Assembly: GCA_024743175.1 (NCBI GenBank)
Contig: JANSXA010000012.1
Location: 62,001 to 126,000 of the forward strand
DNA from: Pseudomonadaceae bacterium
GTDB taxonomy: Bacteria; Pseudomonadota; Gammaproteobacteria; Pseudomonadales; Azotimanducaceae
DNA: 64,000 bases
Reading direction: 5' to 3'
Position 1 is the first letter of the stretch; each line of letters starts with the position of its first letter. The translations under genes were made by a program, and so were the position numbers. Shown in pieces: positions 53,720 to 62,962 of the stretch. The notes beneath the pieces are model-generated. The model was not told the DNA's origin. It worked only from the letters and a program-made list of their open reading frames with translations, and did not search any database.

Positions 53720-54329
53720 CCTTTATGAAAAATATGTTCTGCCCAGACTGATTGACGCGGCCTGTTCACAGCCGCCCATGTCAAAACTGCGGAGCCGTTA
53801 CGTCAGTCAGGCGACCGGTGAGGTGCTTGAGATTGGTATCGGTAGCGGGCTGAATCTGGCGCACTACGGCGAAGGTGTGACTTCAATCACCGGTGTGGAT
53901 CCTGCTGCTGAATTAACCGTCAAGGCAGCGGAGCGGGCAGATGCGCTTTCTGTGCCGGTATCGGTGCTGGGTATTTCCGGAGAAGCGCTGGACCTGGACA
54001 ATAATTCTTTTGATACCATCGTCTGCACCTGGACCTTATGCAGCATCCCGAATCCGTATCGTGCAGTGGCAGAGATGTATCGGGTGTTAAAACCAGGCGG
54101 CCAGATGATCTTTGTGGAACACGGTCGGTCAGATGAACCCAAAATAGTGAAATGGCAGCGGCGTATAGAACCGATCTGGAAAAAGATAGGCGGAGGCTGT
54201 CATCTGACCCGCAGGCCGGAAGAATTGCTTGTAGATGCGGGTTTCAAAATCTCCGCAAAAGAAAGCGGCTACGTGGATGGCCCCAAATTTGCCGCGTTTA
54301 TGATTCACGGTCTGGCAGCCAAAGCCTGA
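53712..54329 (+). CDS. Class I SAM-dependent methyltransferase
   Basis: 205 residues from the ATG at 53712. Motif I reads VLEIGIGSGLNLAHYG, followed by GVDPAAEL for the acidic residue contacting SAM and TLCSIPNPYRAVAEM, a pattern of the UbiE/METTL7-like branch. The acceptor molecule is unknown. It overlaps the kinase-like gene by 8 bp. Its end is marked by three in-phase GCCTGA units, placing two stop codons in tandem at 54327 and 54333. Confidence 0.78.
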   Translation: MPNLYEKYVLPRLIDAACSQPPMSKLRSRYVSQATGEVLEIGIGSGLNLAHYGEGVTSITGVDPAAELTVKAAERADALSVPVSVLGISGEALDLDNNSFDTIVCTWTLCSIPNPYRAVAEMYRVLKPGGQMIFVEHGRSDEPKIVKWQRRIEPIWKKIGGGCHLTRRPEELLVDAGFKISAKESGYVDGPKFAAFMIHGLAAKA

Positions 54330-54476
54330 GCCTGAGCCTGGGGGAATGGCATTGTCGGACATTGTGACCCTGGTGCATCATGCTGTTGAAATACGTAGAA
54401 CCCGCGTGGCGGTCCGCATCGATAATGGTTACCATCCGCGCACGTACTGATCCGCCTTGGAGGGCATACTAACGTC

Positions 54477-55358
54477 ATGGCTGAAATGACTCAGGAAGTT
54501 CCGCGCGCGCGTTCGCAGGTCTGGAGCGTCATCATAGGTATGAGCGTTTTCCATCTGGCTTGCCTTGGTGCCTTTTATACTGGCGTGAGCTGGGCAGCTG
54601 TCGTTGTTGCCTTCGCCATGTACGTTTTTCGGGGTATGGGTGTTACCACGGGTTTCCATCGCCTGCTTGCACACCGATCGTTCAAAACCAGCCGGCCTGT
54701 ACAGTTTCTGTTTGCCCTGGCGGGAAGCCTGGCCGTGCAGGGCGGACCGCTATGGTGGGTGGCCCACCACCGTCATCACCACGCTGCAACTGAAACCGAA
54801 GAAGATATTCACTCGCCTGTGACCCACGGTATGTGGAAGGCACATATGGGCTGGATGATGACGGATGCAGCGTTTAATGAAAAAGGTACCAATTCCCGGG
54901 ATCTGCATAAGTTTCCGGAGATCAAATTTCTCCAGCGTCACTATGTCTGGCTGATCATTATTCAGCCTGTCTTAATGTACGCTCTGGGCAGCTGGTTAGG
55001 AGAAGCCTACAATACATCTGGTCTGCAGATGGTGGTCTGGGGCTTTTTCATCAGCACAGTATTCACCTGGCACGTCACCTTCATGGTGAATTCTGTCTGC
55101 CATCGCTGGGGCTCTCAACCTTACGACGCAGGTGATTCGAGCACTAACAACGTCTTTATTGGCGTGCTGGGTTTTGGTGAGGGTTGGCACAATAACCATC
55201 ACAAATTCCCCAGTTCTGCGCGTCATGGCCTGCAATGGTGGCAGGTTGATGCCACCTGGGTTCTGATTCGCACGTTGCAGGCGATTGGTCTGGTCAGTGA
55301 GCCGAAAATCCCGCTGGCATTCCGCAAAAACACGGCAGAAAAACCCCCTAGCGATTAG
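54477..55358 (+). CDS. Acyl-CoA/fatty-acid desaturase (delta-9 type)
   Basis: 293 residues with three membrane regions. The three histidine clusters of the membrane desaturase family are intact: HRLLAHRSF, WWVAHHRHHHAATE and GEGWHNNHHKFP, which bind the diiron centre. The enzyme introduces a double bond into acyl chains using oxygen, adjusting membrane fluidity. GGAGGG precedes the ATG at a rather long 11 bases. It stands alone and converges with the dehydrogenase gene with an 11-bp overlap. Confidence 0.92.
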   Translation: MAEMTQEVPRARSQVWSVIIGMSVFHLACLGAFYTGVSWAAVVVAFAMYVFRGMGVTTGFHRLLAHRSFKTSRPVQFLFALAGSLAVQGGPLWWVAHHRHHHAATETEEDIHSPVTHGMWKAHMGWMMTDAAFNEKGTNSRDLHKFPEIKFLQRHYVWLIIIQPVLMYALGSWLGEAYNTSGLQMVVWGFFISTVFTWHVTFMVNSVCHRWGSQPYDAGDSSTNNVFIGVLGFGEGWHNNHHKFPSSARHGLQWWQVDATWVLIRTLQAIGLVSEPKIPLAFRKNTAEKPPSD

Positions 55359-56400
55359 GCCCTCTGTTCATCGGGTACGGCTGCCAGCGCTCGAGTGTGA
55401 CTTTGGGCAGGACCGTTGGATTGACGCAACTCATCGGCCAGCGGCCCCGGAGAACCAATGCAACCTCCCGGCCGACGCGCCGCCTGGTCTCTGGACGCAT
55501 GCGTGTGGTTGCTGAGGCGACGTGTGGCGTAACCACTACATTTTCCATAGAGAACAAGGGGTTATCTAACTCTGGTGGCTCCTGTTCGAGGACGTCCAGG
55601 CCTGCACCTGCAATCTCTCCTGCCTGCAGAGCGGCAATCAGAGCAGTTTCATCGATCATTGGGCCACGTGCGGTGTTGATAATCACAGCGGAGTTTTTCA
55701 TCTGCGCAAATGCAGCTTGATCAAAAGCATGCTCGGTTTCGTCATTGTGAGGGGAGTGGATTGACAGGTAGTCACTGCGGTTCAGGAGCTCTTCGAAGCT
55801 TACCGGCTCGACGCCAGCTCCGGTGATCTCCAACTCGCTCACATAGGGATCATAAGCGATGACGTTGAGGCCAAATGCTTTTGCCCTGCGCGCCATGCAG
55901 TGGGCAACGTTGCCGAAGGCAAACAACCCCAGCGTCTGTCCGTAGAGTCGTGGAATTTTGCTTAACAGGGGCCGTGCCTGATACCAGTCGCCGGTCTTCG
56001 CCATACGCACCATGGTTGGTGTGCGTCGCGCCAAATCCAACAGTAAACCCATGGCATGATCGGCAACTTCTTCAATAAAGATATCCGGCACATTGGTCAC
56101 CACAATGCCTGCCCTGGTGGCCGCGGCGATATCAACCATATCTACGCCGACACTGCCGACCCCAATCACCACACATTTTTTCAGGTTGCTGATCACCTGT
56201 TGATCAATCTGCAACCCCCAGGAAGTAATAATGGCGTCCATATCCTGCACGCCGGCTGCAAACTCAGCGGGTGTGTCTGCGGGGACATCGATGATCTCGG
56301 CGATCGGGGCTAATGCTTCAAGTTCCAGAGAATAGCGTTCCTCTACGGTCTGATTGCGCGCCTGTTTTGGCAGTTGAATGCCCACTCTTTTTTTCTTCAA
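55348..56400 (-). CDS. D-2-hydroxyacid dehydrogenase (CtBP-like)
   Basis: 350 residues from a TTG at 56400, chosen because AAAGGA lies seven bases upstream; longer starts overlap the DUF3604 gene. The catalytic Arg, Glu and His are in INTARGPMIDE, LDVLEQEPPE and VTPHVASAT. The NAD-binding glycine loop is LFAFGNVAHCMAR, with Ala for the first Gly. Such enzymes interconvert 2-oxo and 2-hydroxy acids with NAD(H). It follows the DUF3604 lipoprotein by 22 bp, so they are likely cotranscribed, and overlaps the desaturase at its 3' end. Confidence 0.87.
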   Translation of the reverse strand: MKKKRVGIQLPKQARNQTVEERYSLELEALAPIAEIIDVPADTPAEFAAGVQDMDAIITSWGLQIDQQVISNLKKCVVIGVGSVGVDMVDIAAATRAGIVVTNVPDIFIEEVADHAMGLLLDLARRTPTMVRMAKTGDWYQARPLLSKIPRLYGQTLGLFAFGNVAHCMARRAKAFGLNVIAYDPYVSELEITGAGVEPVSFEELLNRSDYLSIHSPHNDETEHAFDQAAFAQMKNSAVIINTARGPMIDETALIAALQAGEIAGAGLDVLEQEPPELDNPLFSMENVVVTPHVASATTRMRPETRRRVGREVALVLRGRWPMSCVNPTVLPKVTLERWQPYPMNRGPNR

Positions 56401-56422
56401 TGAAATTTCCTTTCTTGTCTGC

Positions 56423-58480
56423 TTATTCTGGCACATACCAGATCGGTGAAGACCAGGCACGTTCCTGCAGCGTGGCCTGGAGATCTGCACGAGGTGCAAC
56501 GCCAGCTCTCACCGCATCCCAGGTGGACCAACGGCAGGTTGGGTTTTCCAGCACGCGCACGTAATAAAATACCCGGGCTGAGGGATCAAAATCTGGATCA
56601 GTCCAAACGGTTGCCAGTTCAGCATCACCCACGCCCTTGCTGATTTCACAGGTGGCGAGGTCTACTTCAGCGCCGTTGTCCGGACAGCGATGAGTCTCAG
56701 GGTCGACACTCAGTCCATCCGCGCAGGCGACGTCGTACACCGTCTCTGTCAGTTCGCCGTTGTCAATATTGCCTTTGATAACCTGTAAGCGCTGCAGGGG
56801 GGCGCTTAACGCATCCTGTGTTGCCCACAGTGCCAGTTTAGGTGCGTTTTGGCCGTCGCCAATCAGGTCGCCTCCCATGGGTGTACCGTTGCTGTATGCC
56901 TGTTCCACCCAGTTGGCCTGCTCAAGTAAATTGTCTGCAAAACTGAACCCCGCAAACAGGCGAACCTGCAGGCGCGGACCGCTGGTCGCAAATGTTTCCT
57001 TGCGACGGAAGGCTCTGAATATCGAATCCCGGGTGTTGGTTTCCGCCCACACGCCAGCCAGGCCAGATGCACTCCAGGTGCGAAAAGCGTTATCAACATA
57101 GCGCCTGCCGTTCACCTCGATAGTGCCCTGCAGATCGTTGTCGTTGGCGTCCTGCAGGGCGGTCTCATCCAGCGGTAGGGCGCCGCGCAGAGTCGCTGTG
57201 GAATCGAGAATGCCAACCTTCGCGAAAAAGTTATCTTCGTCAAAAGAGCCCGCTCCGGTGTGGGTGTCGCTGGCACCGATAAGGCCAAATTTGTAGGGAT
57301 TGGCGCCGGTTTGTGCCTCTATCGCCAGGCCGTTGAGGTAAGCCTCGCGTACGTAACTACCGCTGGGTTGGCTGTCAATCATGGTGGCAACGCGATAGGG
57401 CATGATTTCAAAATCCGCCCACTCGTCGTTTGGAGACAACGCCGGGTGAGTGTCTGACGTGCCTTTAACCTGAGTAACCTCTACCAATGGTTCGTTGCGC
57501 ATGCGCGTGTTGGCATAGTTGGCGTCGATGGCATTGCCGGCCCAGTCGGTGAGCATGAACATAGCGCCGTTTGAGCCATTTGAGTTGTGCGGGATGGCAA
57601 CGCTGTCGATACCCCGGTTGCGTAGCTCATCCATCCATGACCAGAGGCCTTCGGGATTCTGCGAGTGAAATCTGGAGAACGGCATCTCAGGCAGTTGATC
57701 ATCGCTTCTGAAGATAACATTACGATGCAGATTGCCACGTTCGTCAGTTGAAGAGGTGTATTCATAGGCAACAAAGGTCGTGAAGTTGCCGGGATCGTTG
57801 TGGATCTGCGCCGCGGCAATGGTGTCTGCCCAGGCCTCTCTGGCGATATCGTTGAGCATTTCTCGCTCTACAGTGCCGTCGAGCACTCCCGCAATGACGC
57901 TTGGGATGAACGTGGAGAAGCGCTGACCGCGATCCCGGGCGCTTTCAACATTCAGGTTTTCCGCGCGATTCAGGTTGTGAAAGGGCTCCGCCAGTTCAAG
58001 TTCAGAAAATTCGGTGCGGGTATCAGCAGCGGCAGGCACTGCGCCCAGAAACATAGCGTGGTCAGTGACGCCGTAAAAATCCAGCGGCGCTTTGAGCTGC
58101 ATATCAAAGCCGTTAGGGTGTTTGATCGCTTCGCCTTTCGCGTAACGATAAGCGTCGCTGGGGGTTGCGATGGTGCCAAACGCAAACGCGTCAAAACTGT
58201 ATCGCGTATGGATGTGCAGATCACCAAACAGTGCCCGGCGGGAGGCGTTGACATCAGGAGCGAGGGCGTTGGTATGGTAATCTGCTGAAAACAGCTGTGG
58301 TCTCGGTGGCGGGGCCGCTGCAGCTGCCGCTGGAAGCACCCTGCTCTCTGCCTGATCGGCACCTTCCTCAGAAGTGTCTGTGGTATCGGCAGGTGAGCTG
58401 CAGGCGCCCAGCGTACTGACACACATCGCGGCAAGCAGAGCTGCCCGATGCAGGTTCCAGCCCGAGCAATCTGTTCCCAT
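56423..58480 (-). CDS. DUF3604 (PHP-like) lipoprotein
   Basis: 685 residues from the ATG at 58480, supported by AGGAG eight bases upstream. It begins with a lipoprotein signal (LGACSSP) and an acidic linker, then the DUF3604 domain with FGDLHIHTRYSFDAF and YGVTDHAMFLG, the PHP metal-binding pattern, and further metal residues in SVAIPHNSNGS and LIGASDTHTGAG. DUF3604 proteins are PHP-superfamily metal enzymes found in marine and gammaproteobacterial genomes; substrate is not known. The following gene is a D-2-hydroxyacid dehydrogenase. Outer-membrane or periplasmic location is inferred. Confidence 0.87.
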   Translation of the reverse strand: MGTDCSGWNLHRAALLAAMCVSTLGACSSPADTTDTSEEGADQAESRVLPAAAAAAPPPRPQLFSADYHTNALAPDVNASRRALFGDLHIHTRYSFDAFAFGTIATPSDAYRYAKGEAIKHPNGFDMQLKAPLDFYGVTDHAMFLGAVPAAADTRTEFSELELAEPFHNLNRAENLNVESARDRGQRFSTFIPSVIAGVLDGTVEREMLNDIAREAWADTIAAAQIHNDPGNFTTFVAYEYTSSTDERGNLHRNVIFRSDDQLPEMPFSRFHSQNPEGLWSWMDELRNRGIDSVAIPHNSNGSNGAMFMLTDWAGNAIDANYANTRMRNEPLVEVTQVKGTSDTHPALSPNDEWADFEIMPYRVATMIDSQPSGSYVREAYLNGLAIEAQTGANPYKFGLIGASDTHTGAGSFDEDNFFAKVGILDSTATLRGALPLDETALQDANDNDLQGTIEVNGRRYVDNAFRTWSASGLAGVWAETNTRDSIFRAFRRKETFATSGPRLQVRLFAGFSFADNLLEQANWVEQAYSNGTPMGGDLIGDGQNAPKLALWATQDALSAPLQRLQVIKGNIDNGELTETVYDVACADGLSVDPETHRCPDNGAEVDLATCEISKGVGDAELATVWTDPDFDPSARVFYYVRVLENPTCRWSTWDAVRAGVAPRADLQATLQERAWSSPIWYVPE

Positions 58481-58648
58481 GATCTTCTCTCCTGTTCTCC
58501 CTGAGCACCAGTGTTCTGCTAATTTGGTTAATGTGCAAGTGCCTGTTAAGCGCAACTGATGGTTTACCCGTATTGGATAACAAAGCAGACTTGGAAAACT
58601 CAGCTAACAGATGAGGATTTGGTAAATGAGCATGGGCATCTTGTAGTT

Positions 58649-59665
58649 ATGGACAAAGTGCTGGAAATTGGCGGCTATGCGGCGGGCTATTGCGGCAAAC
58701 TGTTTGCGGCATCCGGCGCAGACGTGGTGCGGCTGGATCGGGGTGAACGGCCCCCGGCCTGGGCCAGCGCAAAAGCCATGGATCTGTTTCTGCACTCACA
58801 CAAACGAACAGTTGTCAGTTCAGACCTTGATCTGCTGGCGTCCCTCGCGGCGAAAGCAGACGTCCTGATCTGTGAGACCAACACCGCAGATGAGCTTGAT
58901 CAACTCGGATTTGACCGCTGCAAGACACCGGTGAAAGTTGCGCTCACACCTTTCGGCCGCACCGGACCTAAAGCCAACTGGCGGGCAAGTGCCAGTGTGT
59001 TGTTAGCCAACGGTGGCTACACACATCTGATTGGTGAACCCGATCGCGAACCGCTCAGCCTGCCCGGGCATTATCTGGAGTTTCAGACCGGTGCGCTGGC
59101 ATTCACCGCCGCAAATTCTGCGCGTTGGGCGAACCAGTCGACGCAGATCGATCTTGGCCAGCTTGAAACCCTGATGTCTCTGTCACAGTTCACCACAGTG
59201 CGCTGGCACTGTGCCGGGGAGTTACGTTCACGCCACGGCAGTGACTTCTGGTTTGTGGTGCCGAGTCAGTTGTTTGCCTGCGCGGACGGGTGGGTGTATC
59301 TGAATATCGTGCCAGCGTTCTGGGATCCCCTGACTGTCTTCCTCGAGCAGCCGGAGTTGCTTATCGATCCGCGTTTTGAAAACAACGATCTGCGCATGGT
59401 CAATCGAGACGTACTGCATGCTCTGATTGCAACTGAACTGGCACATCAGTCCACGGACGAACTGCTGCGCAAAGCGGAATCCTGCCGTATTCCGTTGGGT
59501 GTTGTCCTGTCCTTTGAGCAGGTTCTGGCAGATCCCCATTTACAGGCTCGTCAGTTCTGGCAGACCCTGCCTGTCGACAACTCTGAGCCGGTCTACACGC
59601 CGGCTTATGCGTTTCTCCAGGGCAATGCATTAGAACCTGGCGCAAAGCGGGGTGTGTCTTGGTAA
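58649..59665 (+). CDS. CaiB/BaiF type III CoA-transferase, subunit lacking the catalytic Asp
   Basis: 338 residues from ATG 58649; longer starts at 58559 or 58619 are possible but family proteins begin near VLEIGGYAAGYCGKL. Family features include the strand with ADVVRLD, PFGRTGPKANW and SLPGHYLEFQTGALAF. The catalytic Asp that forms the CoA anhydride lies in this last segment and reads His (His141) here. Its partner at 59659, seven bases overlapping, has the Asp. Two-subunit type III CoA-transferases with one inactive partner, such as BbsEF, are known. The substrate is unknown. Confidence 0.84.
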   Translation: MDKVLEIGGYAAGYCGKLFAASGADVVRLDRGERPPAWASAKAMDLFLHSHKRTVVSSDLDLLASLAAKADVLICETNTADELDQLGFDRCKTPVKVALTPFGRTGPKANWRASASVLLANGGYTHLIGEPDREPLSLPGHYLEFQTGALAFTAANSARWANQSTQIDLGQLETLMSLSQFTTVRWHCAGELRSRHGSDFWFVVPSQLFACADGWVYLNIVPAFWDPLTVFLEQPELLIDPRFENNDLRMVNRDVLHALIATELAHQSTDELLRKAESCRIPLGVVLSFEQVLADPHLQARQFWQTLPVDNSEPVYTPAYAFLQGNALEPGAKRGVSW

Positions 59666-60894
59666 AGCTACCTGTGGATGGTCCGCTGAATGGCATCAAG
59701 ATTCTGGATCTGACACATGTGTGGGCGGGGCCACTAGCTGTACGTTTTCTGGCTGATCTGGGTGCCGAGGTGGTGAAAATTGAAGCCCCGTACGGGCGCG
59801 GCTCCCAGGTATTCCCTTCGCAACCCATTGGTGGCTGGCTTGGTGGTGAAGCCGGCGAGGAACCCTGGAACGTCAATGCGGTATTCAACAAACTGAATCG
59901 CAACCGTCGCAGTGTCTGCCTGGATCTGAAACAAGAGCAGGGACGCGAGATTCTGTTGCAACTGGTTGCTGTTGCGGATGTGATCATCGAAAACTTCAGT
60001 GCCAGAGCGATGCCGGCGATGGGGCTGGGCTTTGAGGTGCTGAAGCGGGCGAATCCGCAGATCATCCATGTCTGCATGCCGGGTTTTGGCGCGAGCGGCC
60101 CTTACCATGGCAGGGTGGCATTTGGACCGATTGTCGAGCCCATGACCGGTCTGGCGAAAATGTTGGGCTATGAAGAAGATAAGCCCATGAATACAGCAAT
60201 GGCGCTGATGGATCCTATTGCTGCAACGCATGCTGCCAGCGCAGTGGTGCAAGCGTTGCGTAAACGACAGCTGGACGGCGCTGGGGGTTATGTTGAGCTG
60301 AGCCTGTACGAAACCGGGGTGGCCTTTAATGGCCCCTGGCTGTTGGATACTCAGTTGGGCGAAACGCCGGTATGTCAGGGTAATGCCCATCCGCAAATGG
60401 CACCGCATGGTGTGTACCCTTGTCAGGGTGAAGACAACTGGCTGGCACTGGCTTGTCAGACGGAAGTTCAATGGCAGCAGCTGTGCTTGCTTGTTGATGG
60501 TCTTGATAATCGACTAACGCTGAGCCGACGCCTGCAGGCCAGACAATCCATTGATGAAACAATAAGTCTGTGGACGGCTCCACAGGAAAAGAATGCCGCC
60601 TGCGAGCTGTTGCAGCATCATGGCATAGCCGCTGGACCGGTCAACAACGCAGCAGAAATGCTGGCGGATGAACAGGTTCAAGCACGACAGTTTTTCCGGG
60701 CGTTCGAGCGCTTCAATACACCCATGCCCGGCAATCCAATTCACATGCCTGGCCTGGATCCGGAGCAATGGCAGCCCTGTCCCGATCTTGGCGCAGACAA
60801 TCACAGCGTGCTCGAACAATGGCTGGGCTATGCAGACGAACAGGTTACAACGCTGCATAAGCAAGGTGTTGTGCACGACAAACCGCCGACCTGA
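59659..60894 (+). CDS. CaiB/BaiF type III CoA-transferase, catalytic subunit
   Basis: 411 residues from a TTG with GGGG six bases upstream, overlapping the previous gene by 7 bp. The family core is complete: ILDLTHVWAGPLAVRFLADLGAEVVKIE, PGFGASGPYHG and the catalytic Asp185 in MALMDPIAATHAAS. Type III enzymes move CoA between acids through an enzyme-anhydride. With the preceding subunit it probably makes a heteromeric transferase. It converges with the SMP-30 gene across 30 bp. No other gene of a recognisable pathway lies beside it. Confidence 0.9.
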   Translation: MVKLPVDGPLNGIKILDLTHVWAGPLAVRFLADLGAEVVKIEAPYGRGSQVFPSQPIGGWLGGEAGEEPWNVNAVFNKLNRNRRSVCLDLKQEQGREILLQLVAVADVIIENFSARAMPAMGLGFEVLKRANPQIIHVCMPGFGASGPYHGRVAFGPIVEPMTGLAKMLGYEEDKPMNTAMALMDPIAATHAASAVVQALRKRQLDGAGGYVELSLYETGVAFNGPWLLDTQLGETPVCQGNAHPQMAPHGVYPCQGEDNWLALACQTEVQWQQLCLLVDGLDNRLTLSRRLQARQSIDETISLWTAPQEKNAACELLQHHGIAAGPVNNAAEMLADEQVQARQFFRAFERFNTPMPGNPIHMPGLDPEQWQPCPDLGADNHSVLEQWLGYADEQVTTLHKQGVVHDKPPT

Positions 60895-60924
60895 AGTCTC
60901 TGTAAAAGACTCGACCTGCTTTTT

Positions 60925-61899
<975 letters not shown>

Positions 61900-61939
61900 G
61901 GGTTTCTCTGTAGGTGATGTGCAGGAGGCTGTGCGCAGC

Positions 61940-62839
61940 TTAAAAGTCGGCGTTGCGCGAGAACAGCACTGGGTTGATCGGTGACGCCGCACGTTCACCA
62001 CTGTGTATCCCCGGCAGCCACATCTGTGCGTCCATAACATGGTTACGATGATCGACCGCCCCCATGCGGATGCCGTCCTGCATGTAGATGAGTGTAAAAG
62101 CCGCGCGGGTTTTGTCACTTTGGTTGCCATCAGCACGATGGCAGGTCCAGCCATTATGAAAACTCACCTCGCCGAGATCAAATGGCACATCAACGTAGTC
62201 GAAATCCCGCATCAGGCTGGCGAGCATCTGTTCAGATTGATCTGAAATGGCCAGATCAGCGGCCTGTTCCGGCATGGCTTTATGAGAGCCAGCAGCAAAC
62301 GCCAGCGGCCCCATATCCGCGCTGACAGCCTGCAGAGGAATCCAGAGTGTGATGGTGTTGTTATTCGACAGCGGCCAGTAAAACTGATCAACGTGCCAGG
62401 GTGTGAAGCCGCCATGCGCTTCTTTGAATAAAGCCTGGTCGTGGTAAAGACGTACGCCATCAACCTGCATCAGATCCGCAGCAAGTTTTGCCAGGCGCCT
62501 GCTGCGCACCAGTCGCTCAATTTCCGGGTGGGTGCGCCACAGATTCATCCTTTGTGTAAATGCCCGGCCATAAGTATCTGTAGCGGCTTGGTTTTTTGCG
62601 GAGAGCAGATAGGGACTGAGCTTGTCTGCCAGCACCGGACCACAGTCGTTGCGCAGTTGTTGCAGGAACTTTTCAGGCGTCCAGGCCCGCACAGCATCGG
62701 TAATGCAGTTGTTGTAGTGGGCCAGGGTCTCAGCGTCCAGCACGTCTTTCAGGCGAATAAAGCCATGGGTCTGATAAAAATCCACCTGTTCTGAAGTCAG
62801 GTTCAGCGGCTCTTCAAGCGATGTCTTCGATATAGCCAT
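61940..62839 (-). CDS. Phytanoyl-CoA dioxygenase family (PhyH) oxygenase
   Basis: 299 residues from ATG 62839, an in-frame start that matches the family N-terminus; the longer frame to 62935 adds unlike residues. The 2-oxoglutarate/Fe(II) centre is visible: WHVDQFYWP gives His and Asp, and HNGWTCHRADG gives the distal His, with an Arg after it (TRAAFTLIY) for 2-oxoglutarate. PhyH enzymes hydroxylate CoA esters, lipids or other small molecules. It is in a two-gene minus run with the SMP-30 protein and is divergent from rapA with 123 bp between starts. Confidence 0.87.
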   Translation of the reverse strand: MAISKTSLEEPLNLTSEQVDFYQTHGFIRLKDVLDAETLAHYNNCITDAVRAWTPEKFLQQLRNDCGPVLADKLSPYLLSAKNQAATDTYGRAFTQRMNLWRTHPEIERLVRSRRLAKLAADLMQVDGVRLYHDQALFKEAHGGFTPWHVDQFYWPLSNNNTITLWIPLQAVSADMGPLAFAAGSHKAMPEQAADLAISDQSEQMLASLMRDFDYVDVPFDLGEVSFHNGWTCHRADGNQSDKTRAAFTLIYMQDGIRMGAVDHRNHVMDAQMWLPGIHSGERAASPINPVLFSRNADF

Positions 62840-62962
62840 AGTTTTAATGACAGACCCCTGATACCTGTTGCTTAGGTCTGCTAGAATCCAGCCCCTTTTT
62901 TTGGGTGATGTGGCAGAGACCTGCATATTGCCCAACCTTTAATAGTTTAACAAAGCGGTGTT

